Below are positions 1 through 7,629 of a DNA stretch of 64,000 nucleotides, in pieces. This DNA comes from Aquimarina amphilecti. Lineage in GTDB: Bacteria; Bacteroidota; Bacteroidia; Flavobacteriales; Flavobacteriaceae. The DNA is taken from positions 1-64,000 of the forward strand of contig NZ_FOAB01000011.1 in assembly GCF_900109375.1 (NCBI RefSeq), written 5' to 3'. Under the pieces are notes generated by a model. The model was given only the letters and a program-made list of their open reading frames with translations. It did no database searches and was not told the DNA's origin. The position numbers were made by a program, and so were the translations under genes. Numbering within the stretch: position 1 is the stretch's first letter; the number at the start of each line of letters is the position of its first letter.

Positions 1-191
1 GTATATCCAAATTTTAAACGAGAACGTTGTTGTACAAATATAGCAGCATCTACTCCTGATGGAACAAGATTCCCGAAACCACGTAAATATTCTGCTCTGG
101 GTCTTATGTCTGCATCAATACTTAATTCCTGAGCATTCCCCTTAAATACCAATACTATTAATAGTATGGCATAGTATAACTTATTTTTCAT
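1..191 (-). CDS. Outer-membrane porin-like protein, alginate-export family, N-terminal part only
   Basis: The gene reads leftward from an ATG at 191 and runs off the window, so only about 63 residues are visible. They start with a signal peptide (MKNKLYYAILLIVLVFKGNAQ, cut here after MKNKLYYAILLIVLVFKG) and continue with a stretch containing IDADIRPRAEYLRGFGN, then VQQRSRLKFGY. Short acidic/aromatic beta-strand segments of this type at the mature N-terminus are familiar from Bacteroidota proteins annotated as the alginate export family, predicted outer-membrane barrels. The gene is divergent from the nitrate response regulator, and its promoter carries the same dyad as the nitrate genes (284-305). 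I infer that it is an outer-membrane channel of the nitrate regulon. The family call rests on a short fragment. Confidence 0.6.
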   Translation of the reverse strand, partial: MKNKLYYAILLIVLVFKGNAQELSIDADIRPRAEYLRGFGNLVPSGVDAAIFVQQRSRLKFGY

Positions 192-283
192 TTCTTAAAT
201 TTGTTTGGTGTGAGTATAAGTAATTCTCACAGTTGCTATGTTCTTTTCAATTAATTCTATTAGCTGACGTATTAATTGAATTA

Positions 284-305
284 CAAATCTAAGTATTAAT
301 ACGTA
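284..305 (-). promoter_or_regulatory. Promoter of the porin gene with nitrate-locus dyad
   Basis: On the minus strand the sequence TACGTATTAATACTTA (305 to 290) runs directly into TAGATTTG (291 to 284), a match to the flavobacterial -7 consensus TAnnTTTG. The 16-bp dyad is identical to the one in front of the nitrate reductase gene at 10012-10027. The predicted 5' UTR is rather long, about 90 bases. Confidence 0.6.
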
Positions 306-329
306 TTTTTAATGTTTTTATTAAATAAA

Positions 330-438
330 AATACGTATTCTTCTTTTGAGAATTATTAAATTATTGATAGTATTTTTGAATTATTCTTATCTTTGATTGC
401 TAAGTAGTTTGTTTGTAAAGAATACGTAATTAAGTATT
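330..438 (+). promoter_or_regulatory. Nitrate-locus half-sites upstream of the response regulator
   Basis: The palindrome AATACGTATT lies at 330-339. The pair AATACGTA (421-428) and TAAGTATT (431-438) lies only 7 bases before the start codon at 446. They use the same half-site as the dyads at 290, 2369, 4069 and 10012 but in a different arrangement. Sites this close to the start suggest autoregulation of the response regulator; this is inference. Confidence 0.5.
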
Positions 439-445
439 AGAAAGT

Positions 446-1129
446 ATGGTGAGTATTGTATTGGTAGATGATCATTTTTTAGTTAGGGATGGAATTCGTT
501 CGCTCCTAGAGGATGAAAAGCAATATGAGGTTATTGGAGAAGCTTCTGATGGTAGAGAAGCAATTGAGTTAGTGCAGTCTTTGTGTCCTGACATTGTAAT
601 ATGTGATATAAGAATGCCCGAAATGTCTGGAATAGAAACAGTAAAAGAGCTTACTACATTGTCAGTGTCTTCTAAAACAATCATGCTGTCTATGCATGAT
701 TCTGATGAGTATATTTTGCAATCAATTAATGCGGGTGCAGATGGATATCTGCTTAAGGATGCGGGTAAAGAGGAGTTTTTGAAAGCGTTATCTACAGTAA
801 GTAAAGGAAATAAATACTTTAGTGGAGATGTTTCTTCTATTTTAGTTAAAAATTTACTTAAAAACAGTGATGAAAGCATAAAGGAAAAACCATCAAAATT
901 AGCTGAAGTTGGTAAAAAGGAAAAGAATAATCCGTTTGATCTTACGAAAAGAGAAAATCAGATACTTAAGTTGGCAGTGTCTGGCATGACTAATAAAGAT
1001 ATTGCAGCTGAGTTAGATATAAGTAAAAGAACTACAGAAGTTCATCGCTTTAATCTAATGAAAAAAATGGCGGTTAAAAATGTATTAGAATTGAGTAAAA
1101 AAGCCAGAGAATATGATATGATTCCCTGA
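446..1129 (+). CDS. LuxR/NarL-family response regulator, probable nitrate-locus regulator
   Basis: A 227-residue two-domain response regulator. Residues 1-125 form a receiver domain with the acidic pair D8-D9, the phospho-acceptor D54 in ICDIRMPEMSG, and the conserved Lys in GYLLKDA. After a Lys-rich linker (about 140-165), residues 167-222 form a LuxR-type helix-turn-helix (LTKRENQILKLAVSGMTNKD, with the recognition helix around SKRTTEVHRFNLMKKM). It sits between the porin and the PilJ-type nitrate sensor and directly in front of the transporter genes. No partner kinase is adjacent. The half-site TACkTA found at the nitrate promoters resembles the NarL heptamer TACYYMT, so this protein is the best candidate for binding it. 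The family is clear; the target regulon is inferred. Confidence 0.85.
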   Translation: MVSIVLVDDHFLVRDGIRSLLEDEKQYEVIGEASDGREAIELVQSLCPDIVICDIRMPEMSGIETVKELTTLSVSSKTIMLSMHDSDEYILQSINAGADGYLLKDAGKEEFLKALSTVSKGNKYFSGDVSSILVKNLLKNSDESIKEKPSKLAEVGKKEKNNPFDLTKRENQILKLAVSGMTNKDIAAELDISKRTTEVHRFNLMKKMAVKNVLELSKKAREYDMIP

Positions 1130-1140
1130 CTCTTAGTTTT

Positions 1141-1974
1141 TTAATTGGTTGCTACATCTTCATATAAATTAGTGATTTTATTAAAAGATTTTGTTAGTTG
1201 GTTTGTAGTAGCGAACATTTCTTGTAAGGTAAAATCACCATTTAATAGACCATTTTTGTTGGTTTGAAGCTTTTCCCAATAGGACATTACAACACCTAAT
1301 TCTTCTTCTATGTCGGTGCTGTTGTAATTACTGATTAATAATTCTCCAATAGTGTTATCAAATTTTTCATAGGTTTCATTTAGTACTTTTTTATATTCAG
1401 GACTATCTCCTTTAAACATAGTAGTTGCGGTATAATATAAACATAGTCGTTGCGATAACATTCGCTGTCTTCCAGATATATTTATAGTCTTAGCTAAATC
1501 TTTGTTTTTGTTCTGAAAAAATTGATTATTATAGTTGTAGCTGTTTTCTATACTGATAACTACTTCATTACAGGATTTTAATAAATTGGTATTTGCTTTT
1601 ACTATTCTTAAGGAATTTTGAGTGTCTGGAGTACTTGCAATGATTGTTTTAAATTCATCCCATAATGTTCTTACTTTTTTTAAAGAAAGTTTGGTGGAAC
1701 TACTGGAAGCATTTTTTGTAAGTATTTGTAACTGTTTTTCGAAAATAAACTTACTGGAGTTTAATTCCTTTTTTATCGATTGATCGTTAATTCCTTTAGC
1801 GGTTAACAAATAAGCTTTAGAAATTTTCTGAGATAACATTCGTTGTTTTCCTGAGATATTTATAGCCTTTGCATAACTGATAGCCCCGTATTTGTTTGAT
1901 TGAGCTGTTAGGTGTGTATTGAATACAAGGGCAATAAGGATGGTCAATAAAATTGTAGTGCTCTTCTTTTTCAT
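1141..1974 (-). CDS. Secreted tandem PilJ/NarX-like nitrate-sensor domain protein
   Basis: A 277-residue protein with an N-terminal signal peptide or anchor (hydrophobic 8-22, likely cut after TAQ25). It has two copies of a helical sensor module, each opening with a P-box-like motif: INISGKQRMLSQKISKAYLL near 39-58 and INISGRQRMLSQRLCLYY near 164-181. In NarX, NarQ and PilJ-type sensors this Gly-x-x-R-M-x-S-Q motif binds nitrate or nitrite. There is no histidine kinase, HAMP or methyl-accepting domain, so the protein is a free or tethered periplasmic ligand-binding module. It converges on the response regulator with 11 bases between the stop codons. How it passes a signal inward is unknown. 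Confidence 0.8.
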   Translation of the reverse strand: MKKKSTTILLTILIALVFNTHLTAQSNKYGAISYAKAINISGKQRMLSQKISKAYLLTAKGINDQSIKKELNSSKFIFEKQLQILTKNASSSSTKLSLKKVRTLWDEFKTIIASTPDTQNSLRIVKANTNLLKSCNEVVISIENSYNYNNQFFQNKNKDLAKTINISGRQRMLSQRLCLYYTATTMFKGDSPEYKKVLNETYEKFDNTIGELLISNYNSTDIEEELGVVMSYWEKLQTNKNGLLNGDFTLQEMFATTNQLTKSFNKITNLYEDVATN

Positions 1975-2206
1975 AAGTAAGTTTTTACTTTGTTATTAAT
2001 TATTATTGGGGTTAACCATATTAAAAGGGGTTTATGGTGTTTTTTTTGTAAAAAAGGTATTTACGCTACAGAGATATATTTATCAAAATACTTATTTTTT
2101 TTTGAGAAAACCAAATATTTAGTACGTAGTCCTATTAAATGCTTTTTGTTGTGCTTCTTGAGTTATGGGATTTCCATATTTACGATATTGTTAAACAGTT
2201 AAATAT

Positions 2207-2261
2207 TTGTTTAGCAGTTGTTTAACTATTGTTTAAGCATGTTTTTAATATTGCTTTAAAT
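2207..2261 (+). repeat. Array of about five 11-bp direct repeats upstream of the nitrate transporter
   Basis: Copies begin at 2207 (TTGTTTAGCAG), 2218 (TTGTTTAACTA), 2229 (TTGTTTAAGCA), 2240 (TGTTTTTAATA) and 2251 (TTGCTTTAAAT). The first three are clear; the last two are degraded. The spacing is exactly 11 bases, about one helical turn, so the repeats would face the same side of the DNA. They lie about 110-160 bases before the MFS promoter. A tandem regulator-binding array is inferred. Confidence 0.45.
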
Positions 2262-2313
2262 TTTTGACACCCTAGATTGTTGATTCTGTAATTATGGACT
2301 CTCTGTATTATTA

Positions 2314-2390
2314 AATACGTAATTATGAGGTTTAATACTTAATATATTAACTAAAGTATTGTTTTTTATAGGTATTAGTACTTAGTTTGT
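2314..2390 (+). promoter_or_regulatory. Promoter region of the nitrate MFS transporter with dyad and half-sites
   Basis: Half-sites AATACGTA (2314-2321) and AATACTTA (2334-2341) precede the dyad TAGGTATTAGTACTTA (2369-2384). The dyad runs into TAGTTTGT (2383-2390), an imperfect match to TAnnTTTG. The start codon is at 2431, leaving a leader of about 35 bases. The arrangement matches those at 4069 and 10012. Confidence 0.55.
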
Positions 2391-2430
2391 TTTGTGATAA
2401 ATAAAACTTAAACTTAAAAAATACGTTAAT

Positions 2431-3831
2431 ATGGATGCCTTAGGGAAGTCTACTACACTAAATCTATTAAACTTCAAAAATCTTTCAATTAGAACTTTTT
2501 GGATAACTTCAATTGCTTTTTTCTTATGTTTTTTTTCTTGGTTTGGAATTGTTCCTTTTATGCCTGATGTGGTTAGAGATTTAGGGTTAACTCCAGATCA
2601 AAAATGGAATTCAATTATTGTGGCTGTTACGGGAACTGTATTTGCAAGACTTTTTATAGGTAAAATGTGTGATAAATATGGTCCTCGAATCTGTTACACT
2701 TGGTTGTTGATGTTAGGGGCAATTCCTGTTGTATTATTAGGACTAGTGCAAACTCCAATGCAGTTTATAATTTGTAGACTTTTTATTGGTTTTATTGGAG
2801 CTTCTTTTGTGATAACACAATTTCATACTTCTATTATGTTTGCTTCTAATATAGTAGGTACCGCAAATGCAACTTCTGCTGGATGGGGTAATCTGGGAGG
2901 TGGTGCAAATCGCCTAGGAATGCCTTTAATAGCTGCTGGAGTGGTGAGTTTTGGTATTGCAGAAACAGAAGCTTGGAGGTATTGTATGGTAATAGCGGGA
3001 GTTGTTTGCTTTTTAATGGGGATTGTGTATTACTTTTTTACGCAAGATACACCTAATGGAAATTATAAAGAACTAAAAGTTAAGGGAGAGTTACCACAAT
3101 CAAAGAAGGATGAGGTGAGTTTTTTGTCAGCGATTAAGGATTATCGCGTATGGATACTTTTTGTAATATATGCAGCTTGTTTCGGAATGGAACTTACGGT
3201 ATATGGAACAATGGATGATTATCTTCAAAATACATTTCAGTTAGAACGGGTTACAGCTGGAAACCTAGTATTGTCTTTTGCATTGATGAATATTTTTGCT
3301 AGAACGTTAGGAGGTTTTTTTGGAGATCGTTTTGGTAGGTTAAAAGGGTTGCGAGGTCGTGTGTTGTTTCTTGCGGTAATACTTGCGATTGAGGGGGTAA
3401 TGTTGTCTTTATTTTCTGGAATGAATGGATTAACTTTTGGGGTTGTTTTTTTGGTAGGTTTTAGTCTTTCTGTTCAGATGGCAGAGGGTGCCACCTTTTC
3501 GGTGGTACCTTTTATAAATAAAAAAGCGATTGGTTCTATTTCTGGTATTGTGGGTGCAGGAGGTAACGTGGGAGCCTTTGTAGCTGCCATGGTATTGAAG
3601 TCAAAATCGGCAATAGCAGAGAAGACTGCTATTTTGGATAATCAAGGCCTTGGAGAAGATGTAGTGAATGCAGCGCAAGCTGCTGCTGCTTCACAAGCAG
3701 TATCTGAAGGTTATTTTTTGATTGGTATTTTTGTGGTGATTACTGCAGTAGTTTCTTTAGCAATAAAATTTTCTACCGAAGATGAAAAAGCTATACAGAA
3801 AGAGATGAAAGGTATTCCTGTGCCGAACTAA
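2431..3831 (+). CDS. Nitrate/nitrite MFS transporter, NarK/NrtP (NNP) family
   Basis: A 466-residue major facilitator with about 12 hydrophobic segments. The NNP-family signature is visible in AGWGNLGGGANRLG (about residues 150-165), with a matching Gly/Asn-rich stretch later (SGIVGAGGNVGAFVAAMV, about 370-390). The Arg in FARLFIGKMCDKYG is in the position that contacts nitrate in NarK. The protein is expected to take up nitrate (or exchange nitrite) across the inner membrane. It has its own promoter with the nitrate dyad and its own terminator. A second, ABC-type nitrate importer follows immediately, so the cell has both a proton- or exchange-driven route and an ATP-driven route. Whether it is a symporter or an antiporter cannot be told from sequence alone. 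Confidence 0.9.
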   Translation: MDALGKSTTLNLLNFKNLSIRTFWITSIAFFLCFFSWFGIVPFMPDVVRDLGLTPDQKWNSIIVAVTGTVFARLFIGKMCDKYGPRICYTWLLMLGAIPVVLLGLVQTPMQFIICRLFIGFIGASFVITQFHTSIMFASNIVGTANATSAGWGNLGGGANRLGMPLIAAGVVSFGIAETEAWRYCMVIAGVVCFLMGIVYYFFTQDTPNGNYKELKVKGELPQSKKDEVSFLSAIKDYRVWILFVIYAACFGMELTVYGTMDDYLQNTFQLERVTAGNLVLSFALMNIFARTLGGFFGDRFGRLKGLRGRVLFLAVILAIEGVMLSLFSGMNGLTFGVVFLVGFSLSVQMAEGATFSVVPFINKKAIGSISGIVGAGGNVGAFVAAMVLKSKSAIAEKTAILDNQGLGEDVVNAAQAAAASQAVSEGYFLIGIFVVITAVVSLAIKFSTEDEKAIQKEMKGIPVPN

Positions 3832-3852
3832 CTTATGTTAAGTATCAATATA

Positions 3853-3906
3853 AAAAGGTTTTTGTATGAATAATAAACATTGTTCGTATGAAAGCCTTTT
3901 GTTTTT
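3853..3906 (+). terminator. Terminator after the nitrate MFS transporter
   Basis: An 18-position stem (3853-3870 with 3883-3900), including several G-U pairs, carries AAAAGG on the left and CCTTTT on the right. It is followed by GTTTTT. It lies 20 bases after the stop codon. Confidence 0.65.
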
Positions 3907-4032
3907 GCTGTACGTTGTTGATTTTTAGATGTTTTGATAAGTTTCTTCTTGACCGTTTTGCGATTCTGTTAAAAATATGCTGCTAATTTTTTATATAAAA
4001 TAATATTCTCCCTATAATTTTTACAAAACAAA

Positions 4033-4090
4033 AATACTTATTTAAATACGTAATTTTAACATTTTAATTAAGTATTTATACTTAGTTTTG
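4033..4090 (+). promoter_or_regulatory. Promoter of nrtA with dyad and two upstream half-sites
   Basis: AATACTTA (4033-4040) and AATACGTA (4045-4052) precede the dyad TAAGTATTTATACTTA (4069-4084). The dyad overlaps a perfect -7 element, TAGTTTTG (4083-4090). The ATG at 4127 gives a leader of about 30 bases, close to that of the nitrate reductase promoter. Confidence 0.65.
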
Positions 4091-4126
4091 AAATATTCTA
4101 TTAGCTGAATCTTTAAAAACTGAATT

Positions 4127-5533
4127 ATGAAAACAATGAATTTTAAAATAGGGATTTTCTTGACTGCAATGATTTTTTTGTCTTGTGGAGGAGAAAAGAA
4201 AAAAGAAATAGCATCTAGTGAAGCGAATGCAAAAGAAGATACATCTAAATTGGTAATAGAGAAGCCTCAATTGACTTTTGGATTTATAAAGTTAACAGAT
4301 ATGGCTCCTTTAGCGATCGCTAAAGAGAAAGGTTTTTTTGAAGATGAAGGTTTATTTGTTTCCGTGGAAGCTCAATCAAATTGGAAAAATGTACTAGATA
4401 GAGTGATAGATGGTCAACTAGATGGTTCTCATATGTTGGCGGGACAGCCTATTGCAGCTGGAGCTGGTTTTGGTAGACAAGCAGAGTTGGTGACTCCATT
4501 TTCTATGGATTTAAACGGAAATGGTATAACGGTGTCTAATGATGTTTGGTCTAAAATGAAACCTAATGTACCACAAGGAGAGGATGGAAAACCAATTCAT
4601 CCAATTACCGCAGAATCTTTAAAGCCTGTGATAGAGTCTTATAAGAATGAAGGAAAAGCTTTCAAGATGGGAATGGTATTTCCTGTTTCTACACATAATT
4701 ATGAAATACGATATTGGTTAGCTGCCGCAGGAATTAATCCAGGAATGTATTCTAAGGATAATATTCAAGGACAGATAGATGCAGATGTATTATTATCGGT
4801 AACTCCACCACCACAAATGCCAGCTACTCTTGAAGCTGGAACAATATATGGGTATTGTGTTGGAGAGCCATGGAATCAGCAAGCAGTTTTTAAAGGAATA
4901 GGTGTTCCGGTAACCACAAACTATGATATCTGGAAAAATAATCCAGAGAAGGTGTTTGTGATGACAAAGAAGTTCGTAAAAGAATATCCAAATACAGCTA
5001 CAGCAGTTACTAAAGCATTAATTAGAGCTGGTAAGTGGTTGGATACTCCGGGGAATCGTAAGGAGGCAGTTAAGATATTATCGATGCCAGAATATGTTGG
5101 AGCTGATGAGGTGGTTCTTGCAAACTCTATGACTGGAACTTTTGAGTTCGAAAAAGGAGATAAAAGGGAGATGCCTGATTTTAATGTGTTTTATAGATAT
5201 GATGCAACATATCCTTTTTATTCCGATGGTATATGGTTCTTGACTCAAATGAGACGTTGGGGGCAAATTCCTGAAAGTAAATCTGCAGAGTGGTATGATA
5301 CTACGATTAAAGATATTTATCGTCCTGATATATGGACAAAAGCAGCTAATTTATTGGTGGAAGAAGGGCATTTAGAAGCTTCTGAATTGCCTAAAACGGA
5401 TGGTTATAAACCGGTAACTACCGATTTTATTGATGGTAATAAATATGATGCTAAGGATCCGATAGGGTATATCAATAGCTTTGGTATTGGTAATAAAGAA
5501 AATGTGGAAGGTGTTTCAAGCATTGAGAAATAA
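4127..5533 (+). CDS. nrtA: Nitrate ABC transporter substrate-binding lipoprotein NrtA
   Basis: A 468-residue lipoprotein. The N-terminus shows a lipobox, FLSC (Cys near residue 20), then a Lys/Glu-rich linker, so the protein is anchored after Cys acylation. The mature part begins LTFGFIKLTDMAPLAIAKEK, followed by FFEDEGL, typical of the NrtA/CmpA family, and contains further family blocks such as TPPPQMPATLEAGTIYGYCV and FLTQMRRWGQIPE. NrtA captures nitrate (sometimes nitrite) and delivers it to NrtBCD. The family is shared with bicarbonate-binding CmpA, but the context of nitrate reductase, nitrate MFS transporter and shared dyad promoters supports nitrate. A long hairpin overlaps the stop codon. 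Confidence 0.92.
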   Translation: MKTMNFKIGIFLTAMIFLSCGGEKKKEIASSEANAKEDTSKLVIEKPQLTFGFIKLTDMAPLAIAKEKGFFEDEGLFVSVEAQSNWKNVLDRVIDGQLDGSHMLAGQPIAAGAGFGRQAELVTPFSMDLNGNGITVSNDVWSKMKPNVPQGEDGKPIHPITAESLKPVIESYKNEGKAFKMGMVFPVSTHNYEIRYWLAAAGINPGMYSKDNIQGQIDADVLLSVTPPPQMPATLEAGTIYGYCVGEPWNQQAVFKGIGVPVTTNYDIWKNNPEKVFVMTKKFVKEYPNTATAVTKALIRAGKWLDTPGNRKEAVKILSMPEYVGADEVVLANSMTGTFEFEKGDKREMPDFNVFYRYDATYPFYSDGIWFLTQMRRWGQIPESKSAEWYDTTIKDIYRPDIWTKAANLLVEEGHLEASELPKTDGYKPVTTDFIDGNKYDAKDPIGYINSFGIGNKENVEGVSSIEK

Positions 5534-5557
5534 AAAGGGGCTCCCTTTTTATTTCTC
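5525..5557 (+). terminator. Perfect 15-bp inverted repeat at the nrtA stop codon
   Basis: GAGAAATAAAAAGGG (5525-5539), loop GCT, then the exact complement at 5543-5557. The TAA stop of nrtA lies inside the left arm. No long T-run follows beyond the arm itself. I read it as a partial terminator or mRNA-stabilising hairpin that lets the binding protein be made in excess over the permease and ATPases. Confidence 0.6.
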
Positions 5558-5644
5558 TTCCATAAAAAATCAAATAATCTTAAATACTTAGTTCGATAAG
5601 GTGTTAGGATAATTGGAGAGAAATAAGTTTTTAAAAAAAATAAA

Positions 5645-6742
5645 ATGAAAGATAGGTCAATACATATTCTAAACTTTGTAGGGTTAGGTTTTTTTGAACC
5701 TGCTATACGATTAGCTACAGGAGAAGAGATAAAGAAAAATTTAGTTGCTTTACTTAAAAAAGTATTATTACCAATACTGTCGGTAGGATTATTTTTGTTG
5801 TTATGGCATTCTGGTGCTACATATCTTTATAATGTTGAAAAAGATGCTAGAATAGAGAAAGCTCTAGCAGATCAGGGAGAAGTTGGAGCTTTGGAAATGC
5901 GTACGTGTATAGAATCTGGAGATATTAGTTGTCAACCTAATACATTGCCATCACCAGCGCAAGTTTGGACTGCGTACAAATCATTATTAGCTGATCACGC
6001 AGTTATTTCTGATAAAAAAGTAGCTTTTGCAGAAAAAGTGGCAGCAACCAATGCTCAAAGACAAGAACAGGGTTTAGCTGCAATTACGTATACAGGTAGA
6101 CCATCTTTTGTGGATCAAATTTTTACAAGTTTAAAAACGGTATTTGCAGGTTTCTTGTTAGCATTGTTTATTGCTGTTCCGATTGGTATTATGTTAGGAT
6201 TGAGCAAAACATTGAGATCTTCAGTGAATTGGTTGATTCAGATATTTAAACCTGTATCTCCGGTAGTATGGTTGTTGTTGGTTTTTATGATTGTAAAAAC
6301 ATTGACTCGTGGGTCTGACTCAGATAGTTCTTTTATAATCTCTTTTATAAGTGTTGGATTGTGTTCTATGTGGGCAACTCTTGTAAATACTAGTATGGGG
6401 GTTTCTTCGGTTGATAAAGATTATATTAACGTGGCTAAAGTACTTCAGTTAAGTGTTGCGCAAAAAGTATTCAAGATTATTTTGCCATCATCGTTTCCTT
6501 TAATTTTTACGGGTTTAAGGATAACATTATCTGTGGCTTGGATGGTATTGATTGCAATAGAATTATTAGCGCAAAGTCCTGGTTTAGGTTCTTTTGTTTG
6601 GGAAGAATTCCAAAATGGTGCAAATGATTCTAATTCTAAAATCATAGTAGCTATGTTTATTATTGGAATTATAGGATTCTTGTTAGACCGTATTATGTTG
6701 ACTATACAGAAGTTTGTCACTTTTACAGAAGAAACCGCTTAA
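5645..6742 (+). CDS. nrtB: Nitrate ABC transporter permease NrtB
   Basis: A 365-residue permease. An N-terminal amphipathic segment and one membrane helix (about 41-57) are followed by a periplasmic insert of about 100 residues that contains a CIESGDISC cysteine pair. The core transmembrane domain follows (about 160-360). The EAA-type coupling loop is seen as LQLSVAQKVFKIILPSSFP (about 272-291), the contact site for NrtC and NrtD. The cytoplasmic ATPase genes follow with a 10-base gap. A single half-site AATACTTA at 5583-5590 lies upstream but without a full dyad or a clean -7 element, so transcription probably comes mainly from the nrtA promoter. Confidence 0.9.
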   Translation: MKDRSIHILNFVGLGFFEPAIRLATGEEIKKNLVALLKKVLLPILSVGLFLLLWHSGATYLYNVEKDARIEKALADQGEVGALEMRTCIESGDISCQPNTLPSPAQVWTAYKSLLADHAVISDKKVAFAEKVAATNAQRQEQGLAAITYTGRPSFVDQIFTSLKTVFAGFLLALFIAVPIGIMLGLSKTLRSSVNWLIQIFKPVSPVVWLLLVFMIVKTLTRGSDSDSSFIISFISVGLCSMWATLVNTSMGVSSVDKDYINVAKVLQLSVAQKVFKIILPSSFPLIFTGLRITLSVAWMVLIAIELLAQSPGLGSFVWEEFQNGANDSNSKIIVAMFIIGIIGFLLDRIMLTIQKFVTFTEETA

Positions 6743-6752
6743 AATATAAGAT

Positions 6753-7616
6753 ATGGCATATATAGAGTTAAGAAATGTATCTAAGTCTTTTGGAGTAGGG
6801 AAAGATCGTACCCAGGTGTTATCTAATATTAATTTGGAGATTGAAGAAGGAGAGTTTGTGGCTATTGTAGGTTTTACAGGAAGCGGGAAGACTACATTAA
6901 TAAATCTTATTTCTGGTTTGTTAATGCCAGACGAAGGTGAGGTTTTATTTAAAGGAGAACCGGTAACTGGACCTGATCACGAGAGAGGAGTAATTTTTCA
7001 AAATTATTCATTGCTCCCTTGGCTAAATGTTCGTAATAATGTAGGGATGGCTGTAAAGGAAGCTTTTAATAAAATGTCTAAAAAAGATCGGAATAGGCGG
7101 GTTGAGGATTATGTGGAGATGGTGAACCTTTCGCCGGCTATAGGTAAGCTTCCTAAAGAACTTTCTGGGGGTATGAGGCAGAGAGTTTCTGTAACAAGGG
7201 CATTGTCTATGAGTCCCGAAGTTATTTTAATGGATGAACCTCTAAGCGCTTTAGATGCTTTAACGAGAGGGAATTTACAACAAGAGATTCTTAAAATTTG
7301 GAACAAGGATAAAAAGACAGCTTTGTTGATTACTAATGATGTGGACGAAGGGATCTTAATGGCGGATCGTATTATTCCATTAAAACCGGGTCCTAAAGCT
7401 ACACTTGGCCCTGAATATAAAATTAATTTAGAAAGACCAAGAGATAAGACGGCGCTTAATCATAATGAAGAGTATAAGCAACTTCGGAATAGTATAATGG
7501 AATATCTTATACAAATAGGAGAGCAAAGAGCTTCAAAAAAAGAAAATGATTATGTATTACCAGATATTAAACCGAAAATGAAACCGGCACCTTTTAGAAG
7601 ATTAAGTTTTAGTTAA
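6753..7616 (+). CDS. nrtC: Nitrate ABC transporter ATPase NrtC, switch His replaced by Asn
   Basis: A 287-residue ABC ATPase. Walker A is GFTGSGKTT (40-48), the Q-loop is at FQNYS (82-86), the signature is LSGGM (137-141) and Walker B is ILMDEP (158-163). The switch (H-loop) residue, normally His in ITHDVDE, is Asn195: the codon is AAT at 7335-7337, within LLITNDVDEG. The partner NrtD keeps its His. The C-terminal NrtA-like regulatory domain found in cyanobacterial NrtC is absent; a basic tail of about 40 residues replaces it. In heterodimeric ABC ATPases one degenerate site is common, so this subunit may be mainly regulatory. Confidence 0.9.
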   Translation: MAYIELRNVSKSFGVGKDRTQVLSNINLEIEEGEFVAIVGFTGSGKTTLINLISGLLMPDEGEVLFKGEPVTGPDHERGVIFQNYSLLPWLNVRNNVGMAVKEAFNKMSKKDRNRRVEDYVEMVNLSPAIGKLPKELSGGMRQRVSVTRALSMSPEVILMDEPLSALDALTRGNLQQEILKIWNKDKKTALLITNDVDEGILMADRIIPLKPGPKATLGPEYKINLERPRDKTALNHNEEYKQLRNSIMEYLIQIGEQRASKKENDYVLPDIKPKMKPAPFRRLSFS

Positions 7617-7629
7617 AAATAGATTGAAA

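Noticed and set aside
1990..2202. 70-codon open frame on the plus strand between the nitrate sensor and the MFS transporter genes
   Set aside because: Low-complexity AT-rich DNA, no coherent domain, and the region is better explained as promoter and repeat array.
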